A DNA stretch of 40,567 nucleotides from Planctomycetota bacterium (GCA_016235155.1 JACRLW010000072.1:1-40567), one strand, 5' to 3'; shown: positions 1 to 8,950, numbered from the stretch's first letter. Notes: generated from the letters alone by a model not told the origin. Numbers and translations are program-made.

Positions 1-184
1 CCCCCACCTCGCCGATCAACTGTTGCTGCCGATGGCGCTCGCCGGCGGCGGGAGCTTCCGGACGACGCGACCGACGACCCACACGACGACCAACGCGCGG
101 GTGATCGAGGTCTTCCTGCCGCTGCGCATCGAGATGGTGGACGAAGGTGCTGGGACCTGGCGCATCGCGGTGCGGGGGCCGTGA
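1..184 (+). CDS. rtcA: RNA 3'-terminal phosphate cyclase, C-terminal fragment
   Basis: Only the last 60 codons are in the window; the gene enters from the left edge in the frame starting at base 2 and ends with TGA at 182-184. The translation contains HLADQLLLPMALAGGGSF, followed by a THTTTNARVIEVFLP stretch. This matches the C-terminal end of RtcA, the ATP-dependent enzyme that converts RNA 3'-phosphate ends to 2',3'-cyclic phosphates. The catalytic histidine of the family lies in this HLADQ region. The gene is convergent with the downstream kinase gene, whose stop lies only 8 bases away. The call rests on motif recognition of a short fragment, but the fragment is highly characteristic. Nothing can be said about regulation or the rest of the operon, which lie outside the window. 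Confidence 0.85.
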   Translation, partial: PHLADQLLLPMALAGGGSFRTTRPTTHTTTNARVIEVFLPLRIEMVDEGAGTWRIAVRGP

Positions 185-192
185 ATCTGCGG

Positions 193-2697
193 TCAGCGTT
201 CGCGGCGGTCCGCTCCGGACTGCGGGGCGAGGAACTGCTCCACCGTGGTCGCGAAGCGTTCTGCCAACGGATCGCCGGGAAGCGCGGTCGCGAGTTCGGC
301 GCGCACGCGCTCGGCCTCCGCACGCGCGGCGTCGGTACCTGCCGACGCGAGGATCGCGCGCACGCGCGCCACGTGCAGTTCGAGCATCGCCGCGCGTGAC
401 GGCGCGGGGCAGGTCGCGAACGGCACGACGTGACGATCGAGCGTCGCGAGTGCGTCGGCCGCACGGCCGGCCTGCGACTGGACGCGCGCGCAGAGCCGCG
501 CGGCGCGCAGTACGTCGGCATGCACGTCGCCGAGCCGGGCCCGACGTTGCTCCAGGACGTCCATCGCGAGCTCGGCCGCGCGATCGAGTCGCGCGTTCGT
601 GAGCAGGAGCAGGCCGGCGAGAGTCGACTGCGCTTCGAGGAGGTCGGGATGCCCCGCGGGGAGTTCCGCGCGCGCGGGATCGATCCGCGGGTCGAGGACG
701 GCGATCGCCTCGGACACGCGCTTGGTCCTCCCGTAGCTCACCGCGAGGTTGTTCGCGATGCGCAGCGTTTTCTGGTGCGCTGCGCCGAGCACGCGCGACG
801 CCTCGTCGAGCGCTTCCTGACCGAACGCGATCGCTGCCTCGTGCGATCCGGACTGCGTGAGGCAGAAGAGCACGTCGCGACGTGCGTCGACGACTTCGTG
901 CCCGTCTGGGCCGAGCACGCGCAGGCGGGCGTCGAGGACTTCGCGCGCGACGGTCTCGGCAGTCGCGAGGTCGCCGCGAGCAAACAGCGGCATGACGCGC
1001 CGCGCCTTCGTGTTGAGCGCGTCCGGGTCGTCGGGTTCGAGCAATCGCGAGCAGAGGTCGAGGGCGAGTTCCAGTTCCGCGTCGGCAGAAGCGGTCTCGC
1101 CGATCGCACGCAGCGTGTCGGCAAGGTTGCCGCGGACCACGATCGCATCCTTGGTTTCGAGCCGGCCGGACTGGTCGAGGAACTCGAGAGCGCGGCGATC
1201 GAGGCGCGCCGCAGCAGCGGGGTCGCCGTTCCCGACGCGGACCTGCGCGAGGATCGTGCAGAGACCGGCACGGACGCGGATCGGGTAGGCGGCGGAGTCG
1301 ATCAGGCCCTCGAGTTCGGCGCAGAGGTCGGCGATCGTCGAGTCGCGACCCTCGTCCTTGCCGATCGCGCGCGTCACCGAGGAGCGGAAGATCGCGACGA
1401 CGCCGGAAGCGACCTCGCTCTGCTCCACAAGCTCCGTGTTGGCGCGTTCGGTCTCGACGCGGAGCTCGTCGGCGGTGGTCTTCTCGGACTTCGCAAGCGC
1501 TTCGGCCGCGCGCGCGCGCTCCAACGCCATCAGGCTCGCGGTCAGCCCCCCCGCCAACGCGACCACGACCGTGGCCACCGTCGCGAGGAACGCGCGGTGG
1601 CGCCGGATCGCCTTGCGCAGCCGGTAGATGCGGCTCGGCGGCGCCGCGGTCACGTCCTCGGCGCGAAGGTGACGGCCGAGGTCGTCGGCCATCGCGAGCG
1701 CGCTCGGGTAGCGGCGGTCTCGTTCGAGCGCGGTGGCCGTGCCCACGATCCAGTCGAGTTCGACGTCGAGGTCGGGACGCACGGCGCGCGGCCGGAGATC
1801 GCTCTTCGCTGCGGCACCCTCCGGCAGCGAGTCGGTGAGCAACTCGAAGAGGACGACGCCGAGCGCGTACACGTCGCAGCGCAGGTCCACGTCCGGCTCC
1901 GCGTTGCGCTGCTCGGGCGCCATGTAGGCGGGCGTGCCGAGGACCACACCGGTGCGCGTGAGGTTCTCGGTCGACGGATCGCCGGCGACGCGCGCGATCC
2001 CGAAGTCGACGATCTTCGGCGTCCCGTCCTCACCGACGAGCACGTTGCCGGGCTTGAGGTCGCGGTGGATCACTCCGCGCAGGTGCGCGTGGTGGACGGC
2101 TTCGCAGACCTTCTGCAACAGCGCGATCCGTGCGCGGGCGTCGAGCCCGTGTTGTCGCGCGTGGGCGGTGAGCGAACGCGCCGAGGCGAGGAGCTCCAGC
2201 GCATACCAAGGCAGTTCCAGCTCGAACGGTCCGCTCCGCGTGCCGTGCACGCCCGCCGCGTAGACCTCCGCGATGCCGGGATGTTGAAGGCGTCCGAGGA
2301 TCTCTGCCTCGACGCGGAAGCGTTGCAGCGTCGCGCCCGAGCAGAGTTCCGGCCGCAGGACCTTGAGCGCGACGAGGCGCCGCGGCTGCTGCTGCTCGGC
2401 CTCGTACACGGCGCCCATGCCGCCCGTGGCGATGAGGCGCCGCACGACGAAGCCCTCGATGGCGAGCGCACCCGCCTGCGCCAGCGACTCGGCCACGGAC
2501 CCGAGCGCGGACGGCATCGCGACCGCGTTTGGCAGTCCGTCCTCTGAGTCCGCCGCGAGCAGGCCCTCGATCTCCGCGCGGAGTCCGGAGTCCAGGCCGC
2601 AGATGCGCGCGAGTTCGGCGGCACGTTCGTCGGGCGGGAGTTCGACGACGCGCTCGAAGGCCGCGCGCACTTCGGACCACCGCGAGGACGACGGCAT
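193..2697 (-). CDS. Membrane Ser/Thr protein kinase with C-terminal TPR region
   Basis: An 834-residue Hanks-type kinase. The kinase domain covers about residues 81-345: glycine loop ATGGMGAVYEA (90-100), ATP-binding lysine in VALKV (K112), catalytic loop HRDLKPGN (211-218), DFG (231-233) and MAPEQ (259-263). A short helical region precedes it (RWSEVRAAFERVVELPPDE), typical of planctomycete kinases. A single membrane segment lies at about 368-390, then a charged helical stretch, then degenerate tetratricopeptide repeats to the end (about 470-810), presumably outside the membrane or for protein docking. The frame is open further upstream to 2934 but that extension is arginine-rich and overlaps the divergent gene. 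I chose ATG at 2697; ATG at 2709 is equally possible. Substrate unknown. Confidence 0.88.
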   Translation of the reverse strand: MPSSSRWSEVRAAFERVVELPPDERAAELARICGLDSGLRAEIEGLLAADSEDGLPNAVAMPSALGSVAESLAQAGALAIEGFVVRRLIATGGMGAVYEAEQQQPRRLVALKVLRPELCSGATLQRFRVEAEILGRLQHPGIAEVYAAGVHGTRSGPFELELPWYALELLASARSLTAHARQHGLDARARIALLQKVCEAVHHAHLRGVIHRDLKPGNVLVGEDGTPKIVDFGIARVAGDPSTENLTRTGVVLGTPAYMAPEQRNAEPDVDLRCDVYALGVVLFELLTDSLPEGAAAKSDLRPRAVRPDLDVELDWIVGTATALERDRRYPSALAMADDLGRHLRAEDVTAAPPSRIYRLRKAIRRHRAFLATVATVVVALAGGLTASLMALERARAAEALAKSEKTTADELRVETERANTELVEQSEVASGVVAIFRSSVTRAIGKDEGRDSTIADLCAELEGLIDSAAYPIRVRAGLCTILAQVRVGNGDPAAAARLDRRALEFLDQSGRLETKDAIVVRGNLADTLRAIGETASADAELELALDLCSRLLEPDDPDALNTKARRVMPLFARGDLATAETVAREVLDARLRVLGPDGHEVVDARRDVLFCLTQSGSHEAAIAFGQEALDEASRVLGAAHQKTLRIANNLAVSYGRTKRVSEAIAVLDPRIDPARAELPAGHPDLLEAQSTLAGLLLLTNARLDRAAELAMDVLEQRRARLGDVHADVLRAARLCARVQSQAGRAADALATLDRHVVPFATCPAPSRAAMLELHVARVRAILASAGTDAARAEAERVRAELATALPGDPLAERFATTVEQFLAPQSGADRRER

Positions 2698-2783
2698 GCG
2701 CGGGATCATGCTTGCGGGTGATGGCGGGGCCAAGCCCGTGAGCCGAGGCGCTGCGCGCGTCGTTATCCTGCCCGCTCCTCCGC

Positions 2784-3800
2784 ATGAACTTCGCCCGTCG
2801 ATCCGTGGCCGTGAGCCTGCTCGCCCTCGTGCCCGTCGCCTGTTCGGACGACGAGGTCGTCGCCGTCCGACCGGAAGCACCGGTGGCGACGCCGGCGTGG
2901 TTCGCCCACTTCGCGACCGACGAGCGGCTCGCATTCGTCGCCGACGTGGAGCGTTGGTTCCGATCCCAGCAGCTGGTCCCCGAACTCCAGGCCACGGGTG
3001 CGATGCTCGTGCGCGGCGGCAAGCAGGGCGCGGAGGAGTTCGACCTCGAACTGCTCGCGGAGTTGTGCGCGGGGGCGCCGCGCGGCGAGTGGCTTGGATT
3101 GATCGACGCGCAACTCCGCCGCGTCGTCGCCATGCGCGACGCCCTGGCCTCGGTGGCGGTGATGAGCTGGCAAGACGCCCAGGACCGCCTGCGGCTGCGC
3201 ATCCATCCGGAGTCCTTCCTCGAGGAGGGCGGCTTGAAGCCCGCCGACGTCGCCGGCGCCGTCGACCTGCCCGGCACGGTCACGCTCGCGTTCGTCGACG
3301 GCGAGGAGTCGGCAACGGTCGTCTCGCGCAACTCCCTCGAGCGCTGGCGACAGGCGACGGTCGGAGTCCTCGCGATCGCCCTCGTCAACACACGCCGTGA
3401 ACTGGAGGGCAAGCTCCGCGTCGATCCGCAGGACATCGGTCCGCTCGGCACGCTCTACGCGATCACCTCGGGCTCGTACTACGGCGCTTCGATGGTGCTC
3501 GACCTGGACTCCCACGACGAGATGCTCGGCGAACACGGCGCGATCGTCGCCGTGCCGACGCGCGACGCCGTCTTCGTCTGGCCCTTCGACGACCTGCGCG
3601 TGAAAGACCTCATCCCCGCGCTGTACCGACTCGCCGGGAGCGCGGCGGATCGGATGGGCGGCGAACTCGACCGCGGTCTGTTCTGGCGCCGTCCCGACGG
3701 CCGCTTCGAGCGCATCGAGATCGCCGAAGCGGAGGGCAAGCTCGAGATCACGCCGCCGCCGGACCTCGCGCGGTTGATCGTCGAACTCGGCAAGCGCTGA
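2784..3800 (+). CDS. Putative lipoprotein, DUF1444-like
   Basis: A 338-residue protein with an N-terminal lipoprotein signal: a basic start, a hydrophobic run and a lipobox-like LVPVAC ending at Cys20. The mature part has no heme or zinc motifs. The order of elements (an F-L-E-E-G-G-L region, a strand with TVTLAFVDG, then a helix SLERWRQATVGVLAIAL, later a YYGASMVLDLD strand and a VAVPTRDAVFVWPF strand) resembles the DUF1444 family, whose function is unknown. That assignment is from memory of the family pattern and is moderate at best. The gene is divergent from the kinase (87 bases between starts) and convergent with the following membrane-protein gene, with 3 bases between the stop codons. 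Confidence 0.75.
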   Translation: MNFARRSVAVSLLALVPVACSDDEVVAVRPEAPVATPAWFAHFATDERLAFVADVERWFRSQQLVPELQATGAMLVRGGKQGAEEFDLELLAELCAGAPRGEWLGLIDAQLRRVVAMRDALASVAVMSWQDAQDRLRLRIHPESFLEEGGLKPADVAGAVDLPGTVTLAFVDGEESATVVSRNSLERWRQATVGVLAIALVNTRRELEGKLRVDPQDIGPLGTLYAITSGSYYGASMVLDLDSHDEMLGEHGAIVAVPTRDAVFVWPFDDLRVKDLIPALYRLAGSAADRMGGELDRGLFWRRPDGRFERIEIAEAEGKLEITPPPDLARLIVELGKR

Positions 3801-3803
3801 CGG

Positions 3804-5621
3804 TCACGGGCCACGGCGGGCATCGTCGCCCGCGGCGGCGTGCGCGCCCGCTCCGGAACGCTGCAAACGACCCAACACGATCGACCCCGCCGCGGCCGCC
3901 AATCCGAACGAGAACACCGCCAGGACGAGGGGCAGGCCGCTGGCGCTCATCAGGTCCGAACCGAGCACCTTGACGCCGCCGGCCACGGCGACGAGCCCGG
4001 CGGTCACCATGACCTGGCGATTCCTGGTCCGCATGCCCCACGCCAGCATCGCGATGCTGGCGCCATTCAGGATCACCGACTGACCGCATTGGAAGGCGTC
4101 CGGCGTTCCGGCGTCGAGCACGGTCAGCACGCGGTCGAGCACCAACCGCATCGAGCCGAAGATCGCCAGGGCGCTGGTCCACAACAACAAGATGCCGGCG
4201 TGTCGATCGGGATCGACGCGCGCGAACCAACTTCCTTCGGGGGATGGGTGTCGTCGGTCGTGCGCGTACTGCCAGCCGCCGGACGCGGCGAGAGCCAGCG
4301 CCGCTCCGAGACTCGCGGCGAGAGACTCCGGTGGAGCGGCGTACAGACCGCCGAACAAAGCCAGTCCGCCGACCACGACCTGGAGCGTCAAGGCGCAGAG
4401 TCGCAGGCCGGGGCTTCCGCAGACGGCCGCGAACCAGGCCAGTCCCATCGCCTCGGCGGACAACACGACGACTTCGACGAGAAGGCTCTCCGCCACGAGC
4501 GCCGGCACGGCCAGAGCCAGCGCCACCGCACCGGCCAGCGTGAACGACGTGATCCCCGTCGCGTGAAGGCGCAGGCGACGCCACAGCAACGCGGCAAACG
4601 CCACGTGAGTCGCGGCGGCGCTCAGGGCAACCGTTCCCAGACCGGTCAGTCCGCCGGTCATGGGGCCGAGCACCGCGGCGGCGGCAGAATGGGCCCACAT
4701 CACGTTGCCGGTCGGAAGAAAGCTGTGGAAGGCGTCGAGACCGCGCGGCGTCGCGAGGGCGCGCTTCATCGCGGTCCCGGCGTAGAGCACGGCGAAGACC
4801 ACCAACCAGGGCACGAACCAGGTCACACCCAGACCGATCGCCGGAACCGACTCTGGCCGCAGGAGATGGACTCGTGCCTTGAGGCTCCACAGGAACCAGA
4901 AGCACAGCGTCACCGTGAACGTCGTCCAGCTCAGCCACTGGAGTCGGCCGACACGTCGCGCGAGGTGTGCGACGACGTTGGCGAACAGGAACAACGCCGC
5001 GGCCGTCGGGAATCGCAGGTTGGGGAAGCCGATGATGAGCGCGCTGACGCCGGGCGCGAGGACTGCGATGGACACGATCGAGCCCATCCTGAAGCGCAAT
5101 CCGATCGCGCCGGCGACCAGCAGGTCGGCGATCAGGATCCAGTTCACCGTCTCCGCCGAGATCAACTTGAACCTGCCGTGCGCCTCGAGGGCGACCGAAC
5201 AGAGCAGGATCGCGCCACAGATCGGAAGCACGCGCTGACCACGGCGATGACGCAGCAGCAGCCATGCGCCCAGCGCGAGCAACACGCCGGAGTATAGGAT
5301 TCCGATCGCGACACCGACGCCCGCCCCGATCCATTGGCTGTCCGTCAGCGTGCGCAGCACCAACGCCAGGACGAGGACGAAGGACACCATCGCGATCCGC
5401 TGCAGGACACGCGACTGGCCGACCCAACTCATCATGGCGGCAGCCGAGGCGAGCTGTTCGCCGGGCGGTGCGGCCGCGACGGGTGATGGTGGCCGCGGCG
5501 AGCCGACTTCCAGCGCTCCGAGCCTTTCGCCGAACTCGTCGATCCGCCGGGTCAGTTCGCGCACGACCTGGAGGACCTCGGCGAGGCGCTCTTCGACGGA
5601 CCGGGACTCGTGGTTCACCAT
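3804..5621 (-). CDS. DUF2339-like polytopic membrane protein
   Basis: A 605-residue protein. Residues about 1-35 form a charged, probably coiled-coil helix (VEERLAEVLQVVRELTRRID). A short proline/alanine linker follows. From about residue 65 onward the protein is almost entirely hydrophobic helices, probably 16 or more. Length, the N-terminal coiled coil and the many-helix body match DUF2339-type predicted membrane proteins, whose function is unknown. ATG at 5621 was preferred over an in-frame opening at 5858, because the extension is low in hydrophobic content and unlike a signal sequence. No catalytic residues are recognisable. It lies just before the redox island but on the opposite strand to the first cytochrome module, so a functional link is not supported. 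Confidence 0.75.
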   Translation of the reverse strand: MVNHESRSVEERLAEVLQVVRELTRRIDEFGERLGALEVGSPRPPSPVAAAPPGEQLASAAAMMSWVGQSRVLQRIAMVSFVLVLALVLRTLTDSQWIGAGVGVAIGILYSGVLLALGAWLLLRHRRGQRVLPICGAILLCSVALEAHGRFKLISAETVNWILIADLLVAGAIGLRFRMGSIVSIAVLAPGVSALIIGFPNLRFPTAAALFLFANVVAHLARRVGRLQWLSWTTFTVTLCFWFLWSLKARVHLLRPESVPAIGLGVTWFVPWLVVFAVLYAGTAMKRALATPRGLDAFHSFLPTGNVMWAHSAAAAVLGPMTGGLTGLGTVALSAAATHVAFAALLWRRLRLHATGITSFTLAGAVALALAVPALVAESLLVEVVVLSAEAMGLAWFAAVCGSPGLRLCALTLQVVVGGLALFGGLYAAPPESLAASLGAALALAASGGWQYAHDRRHPSPEGSWFARVDPDRHAGILLLWTSALAIFGSMRLVLDRVLTVLDAGTPDAFQCGQSVILNGASIAMLAWGMRTRNRQVMVTAGLVAVAGGVKVLGSDLMSASGLPLVLAVFSFGLAAAAGSIVLGRLQRSGAGAHAAAGDDARRGP

Positions 5622-5711
5622 GGCTCGTACACCCGGTGGCGCAGGTGTGATGGTAGCCACCGCTTCGCGGAGCGACAACGAATGGCGGTGTCGTTCGTCG
5701 GATCTCGTCAA

Positions 5712-5753
5712 TGCAGCACGTTGCCGAGCATCGGAGGCCGCCGACGTGCTGCA
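5712..5753. promoter_or_regulatory. 10-bp perfect inverted repeat between divergent genes
   Basis: TGCAGCACGT at 5712-5721 is the exact reverse complement of ACGTGCTGCA at 5744-5753, with a 22-base spacer. It sits in the 260-base gap between the DUF2339-like gene (- strand) and the repeat-protein/cytochrome module (+ strand). It could be an operator for either gene. I found no convincing sigma54 or sigma70 element around it. Confidence 0.35.
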
Positions 5754-5881
5754 CGGACATGAAATAGATCCGCACGCATTCCAGTTTTTTCCAGCCAAGC
5801 CGCTTCCGCGAGGTGACCACACGCACGTGTGGCCTGCCCTGGTGATTCCATCCGACACTCCGGAGCGGGCTCGGTGGCGCT

Positions 5882-6334
5882 TTGGGCTTCACGTCCCGAT
5901 TGATCGCATTTGTCGCCTGGGTGATCGCCCGGGAGCGCTTGCCGTCGGATCCTCCCGACGTGCATTGCCAGGGGCCTCGCTCCGCGTCTGGACCGGTGCG
6001 GAATTTCGTGCGGACACTGTGGGAAATGGAGCACTTGCCCATGGAAGTCCCGACCGATGAACCGCGAATCGGAGTCCGCCGGCGCTGCCACGCCTTGCGG
6101 TGGTTGTTCGCTTCCGAGCCATTGCCTCACGCCGAGACATCGACGGCGTCGCAAGGCCAAGGATCTCCGCGCGTGCTACTGCGATGGCTGTTCGCCCGCG
6201 AGCGATTGCCGTTCGACGCGCCCCCTACCGAGACGTCGCAACGCCGCGGTGCGGCCAGCCTGCGCTGGCTCTTCGGTCGCGACCACCTCGAGAACGACTC
6301 CCCGGACGATCCTTCGCATTCACACTCCCGTTGA
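5882..6334 (+). CDS. Small protein with five degenerate WLFxRExLP repeats
   Basis: A 150-residue protein that I do not recognise. It contains five copies of a short motif, roughly (F/L)-x-W-(L/V)-F-x-R-E-x-L-P-x-D-x-P, each followed by a variable polar, proline-rich linker: around W13-P21, T45-P53, W74-P82, W102-P110 and W129-E137, with a spacing of 27-32 residues. The last three are closest (LRWLFASEPLP, LRWLFARERLP, LRWLFGRDHLE). There are no transmembrane segments, no CxxCH and no signal peptide. The start is uncertain: the frame is closed by TGA at 5843 and holds no ATG before the first repeat, so TTG at 5882 is the best candidate, with GTG within repeat 1 as alternative. The stop lies 15 bases before the tetraheme cytochrome gene on the same strand, suggesting one operon. 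The conserved repeats argue for a real gene. Confidence 0.55.
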   Translation: MGFTSRLIAFVAWVIARERLPSDPPDVHCQGPRSASGPVRNFVRTLWEMEHLPMEVPTDEPRIGVRRRCHALRWLFASEPLPHAETSTASQGQGSPRVLLRWLFARERLPFDAPPTETSQRRGAASLRWLFGRDHLENDSPDDPSHSHSR

Positions 6335-6349
6335 CCCTCCGCAGCAGCG

Positions 6350-6853
6350 ATGGAACACACCAAGCACCTCTTTCGCGCCGGCCTCCTGATGGTGGCTCTC
6401 GCACTCGGCCTGGTGTTCGGGAGGCACTTCACGCTCCCCGACACCTTCGGCGACGAAGGCTACTACCGAGCCGCGAGCCGGCTCGAGTTCATGGCATTGC
6501 CGCTCGTCCACGGCGGGACCGAGAGCTGCAAGGAGTGCCATGAGAAGGAACATGCTGCCCACGCCGGCGACCGCCATGCGAGCGTGCCCTGCGAGGTGTG
6601 CCATGCACCGGTCGCGGATCACGTGAAGGACGGCAAGAAGATCGAAGGCAAGGAGAACGAGATGCCGGCCAATCCTTCGCAGCGGCTCTGCAGCCTGTGC
6701 CACCTGAAGCTCGCCGCCCGACCGAAGACCTTCTCGCAGATCGTGCCGCACGATCACCTCTTGGAATTGGACGCGATCGAAGCGGGCCAACCGGTTCCCG
6801 ATCGCTCCTGCCTCCTCTGCCATCCCCCCCACAGCCCGAACCAGGGGAACTGA
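6350..6853 (+). CDS. Membrane-anchored tetraheme cytochrome c
   Basis: A 167-residue protein with an uncleaved-looking N-terminal hydrophobic segment (about residues 8-24) and four CxxCH heme sites: CKECH (C60), CEVCH (C81), CSLCH (C114) and CLLCH (C154). Several additional histidines (H68, H71, H76, H91, H134, H136) could be distal ligands for bis-His hemes. It should reside on the periplasmic face, anchored to the inner membrane. It is followed after one base by a Tat-dependent iron-sulfur protein and then an NrfD protein, so it is probably the cytochrome subunit of a quinone-linked module comparable in composition to Geobacter CbcS-CbcT-CbcU or to the NrfB-NrfC-NrfD group. No sequence feature fixes the direction of electron flow. 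Confidence 0.9.
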   Translation: MEHTKHLFRAGLLMVALALGLVFGRHFTLPDTFGDEGYYRAASRLEFMALPLVHGGTESCKECHEKEHAAHAGDRHASVPCEVCHAPVADHVKDGKKIEGKENEMPANPSQRLCSLCHLKLAARPKTFSQIVPHDHLLELDAIEAGQPVPDRSCLLCHPPHSPNQGN

Positions 6854-6854
6854 C

Positions 6855-7742
6855 ATGTCGAACCTCGAGTCGATCGACCCCCGCGAAACACCGGACGCCA
6901 CGCGCGCCCAGCAGTCATCCCGGCGCGACTTCCTGCGTGGCGCGGGCTCCAAGGCGTGTGGCATGGTGATCGCCGCCAGCGCGGGAGGCGCGCTGTTCAG
7001 CGGCTTGGCGGCACAGGGCGACAAGCCGGAAGCCCGGCCGCAGGACCCCACGCCCGGCGGTCAGCTTCCCACCCACCACACCGAGGTGGCCGGTACCTCG
7101 CATGGCTACCAGCCGGAACAGCACGCCTATGCCTATGTCGTCGACATCGACAAGTGCATCGGCTGCGGTTCCTGCGTCCGTGCCTGCGAGCGTGAGAACA
7201 ACGTCCCGCCGCACTACTTCCGCACCTGGGTGGAGCGATACGCCGTCTCGAGCAAGCGGCAGGTCGACGTCGACAGCCCCAACGGCGCACGCGACGGCTT
7301 CCCGCCCACGGCGACCGGCCGGGACGTCTCCAGGTCGTTCTTCGTCCCCAAGCTGTGCAACCACTGCACGGAGACCCCCTGCGTGCAGTTGTGCCCGGTC
7401 GGCGCGTCCTACCGCACGCCCGACGGCCTGATCCTGGTCGATGAGTCCCGTTGCATTGGATGCGGCTATTGCGTGCAAGCCTGTCCGTACGGCTCACGGT
7501 TCATTCATCCGGTGACCCACGTCGCCAGCAAGTGCACGTTCTGCTACCACCGGATCACCAAAGGCCTCAAGCCGGCCTGCGTGGGCGCCTGTCCCGTCGG
7601 CGCACGTAAGTTCGGCGACACCAAGGATCCCACCGACGAGGTGGCCCAGATCATCGCGACGCAGTCGGTCCGGGTCTTGAAGCCCGAGTTGCGGACCGAA
7701 CCGAATTGCTACTACCTCGGGCTCGGGATGGAGGTGCACTGA
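6855..7742 (+). CDS. Tat-exported 4x[4Fe-4S] ferredoxin-type subunit (NrfC/PsrB-like)
   Basis: A 295-residue protein. A twin-arginine signal SRRDFLRG (R23-R24) is followed by a hydrophobic, Ala/Gly-rich stretch (about 36-53). Four cysteine clusters bind cubane centres: CIGCGSCVRACE, CNHCTETPCVQLCPVGA, CIGCGYCVQACPYG and CTFCYHRITKGLKPAC with CPVGA. This is the standard architecture of electron-transfer subunits of the complex iron-sulfur molybdoenzyme (CISM) family (PsrB, NrfC, TtrB). No molybdopterin catalytic subunit is encoded nearby, so it presumably passes electrons between the NrfD-like membrane protein encoded next and the tetraheme cytochrome encoded just before. Its stop codon overlaps the ATG of the nrfD-like gene (TGATG at 7740-7744), indicating translational coupling. 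Confidence 0.93.
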   Translation: MSNLESIDPRETPDATRAQQSSRRDFLRGAGSKACGMVIAASAGGALFSGLAAQGDKPEARPQDPTPGGQLPTHHTEVAGTSHGYQPEQHAYAYVVDIDKCIGCGSCVRACERENNVPPHYFRTWVERYAVSSKRQVDVDSPNGARDGFPPTATGRDVSRSFFVPKLCNHCTETPCVQLCPVGASYRTPDGLILVDESRCIGCGYCVQACPYGSRFIHPVTHVASKCTFCYHRITKGLKPACVGACPVGARKFGDTKDPTDEVAQIIATQSVRVLKPELRTEPNCYYLGLGMEVH

Positions 7743-8950
7743 TGGGCGAAGAGCTCAGTGGGTTCCTGTTCCCCAACGACATCCACATCCTGTGGAGCCT
7801 GATGATCGTGCTCTATCCCTATGTCACGGGGATCGTGGCCGGCGCGTTCATCGTTTCCTCCCTCTACCACGTGTTCAATCGGACGGAGCTCCGTCCGGTG
7901 GCGCGGCTGTCGATGGTCACGTCCCTGTGCTTCCTCTCGGTGGCAACACTGCCTCTGTTGATGCACCTGGGCCATCCCGAGCGCGCACTGAACATCGTGA
8001 TCACGCCGCATTTCACGTCGGCGATGGCGGCGTTCGGACTGATCTACACCCTCTACCTGATCCTGCTGGTCCTGGAGATCTGGCTGGTCTACCGCAAGCA
8101 GATCATCATGACCGCCCGGCGCAGCCGGGGCATGAAGCGCGCGATCTTCGCTACCCTTGCTCTGGGGGTCTACGACACGTCCGACGAAGCCCTGCACGTC
8201 GACCGTCGCGCGGTCGTCGTGCTCGCCGCCCTCGGCATCCCGGCGGCCTGCATCCTGCACGGCTATGTCGGCTTCATGTTCGGCTCGGTGAAGGCCAACT
8301 CCTTCTGGTCCACGCCGTTGATGCCGATCATCTTCCTGTTCTCGGCCGTGACGTCCGGCATTGCGATGATCCTGGTCCTGTACCAGACGTTGACGAAACT
8401 GAGCAGCCGGACGATCGATGCGAGTTGCGTGCAATCCCTGTCACGATGGCTGGCTTTGTTCGCCGTCGTCACCGTGACGCTCGAGCTGCTCGAGATCATC
8501 ACCCTGGCCTACGAGCGGAGTGAGGAGTGGATCGTCATTGCCCCGCTCCTCAGCAGCAAACTCGCGATCTCGTTCATCGGCGTGCAGTTGATCTTCGGCT
8601 CCCTGATTCCGATCATCCTGCTCGGCATCGTGGTCCTGATGCAGCGCTACCTGACCAATCCGCTGCGCAACACGATCTCGTTCATCGCATCCGCGATCCT
8701 CCTGATCCAGGTGTTCGCCATGCGCTGGAACGTGGTGATCGGCGGACAGACCTACTCGAAGAGCATGCGCGGCTTCCGCGAGGGCTACCAACCCGAGTTG
8801 TTCGGCCGTGAGGGAATCGCCACGGCTCTGGTGATCCTGCTGATCCCCTTCGTGTTCATGGCGATCTTCAACCGCTACCTGCCGCTCCAGGCCGAGGAAG
8901 CGAGCACCAAGAGCTCACCGGCGACCGAACTCGAGCCGACAGCCCACTGA
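7742..8950 (+). CDS. NrfD/PsrC-family quinone-interacting membrane subunit
   Basis: A 402-residue polytopic membrane protein with probably nine or ten helices. It has the NrfD-family look: LGHPERALNIV after an early helix, and a later LHGYVGFMFGSVKANSFW segment followed by helices. NrfD-type proteins oxidise or reduce quinones at the periplasmic face and exchange electrons with a ferredoxin-like partner, here the product of the overlapping upstream gene. ATG at 7742 was chosen because it shares the A of the upstream TGA stop. The gene ends 67 bases before the stop of the oppositely oriented NapC-type gene. That gap contains an imperfect dyad (CGCCGA at 8960-8965 and TCGGCG at 8990-8995), possibly a shared terminator. 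Confidence 0.9.
   Translation: MGEELSGFLFPNDIHILWSLMIVLYPYVTGIVAGAFIVSSLYHVFNRTELRPVARLSMVTSLCFLSVATLPLLMHLGHPERALNIVITPHFTSAMAAFGLIYTLYLILLVLEIWLVYRKQIIMTARRSRGMKRAIFATLALGVYDTSDEALHVDRRAVVVLAALGIPAACILHGYVGFMFGSVKANSFWSTPLMPIIFLFSAVTSGIAMILVLYQTLTKLSSRTIDASCVQSLSRWLALFAVVTVTLELLEIITLAYERSEEWIVIAPLLSSKLAISFIGVQLIFGSLIPIILLGIVVLMQRYLTNPLRNTISFIASAILLIQVFAMRWNVVIGGQTYSKSMRGFREGYQPELFGREGIATALVILLIPFVFMAIFNRYLPLQAEEASTKSSPATELEPTAH

Noticed and set aside
430..2547. Long open frame on the + strand opposite the Ser/Thr kinase gene
   Set aside because: Antisense shadow of a GC-rich gene; composition is Arg/Glu/Val repetitive with no domain, while the - strand frame has all kinase motifs.
5779..5815. 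FFPAKPLP in another frame upstream of the repeat protein, resembling the WLFxRExLP motif
   Set aside because: A single weak match in a different reading frame with no start; would need a frameshift at a T-run for which there is no other support.
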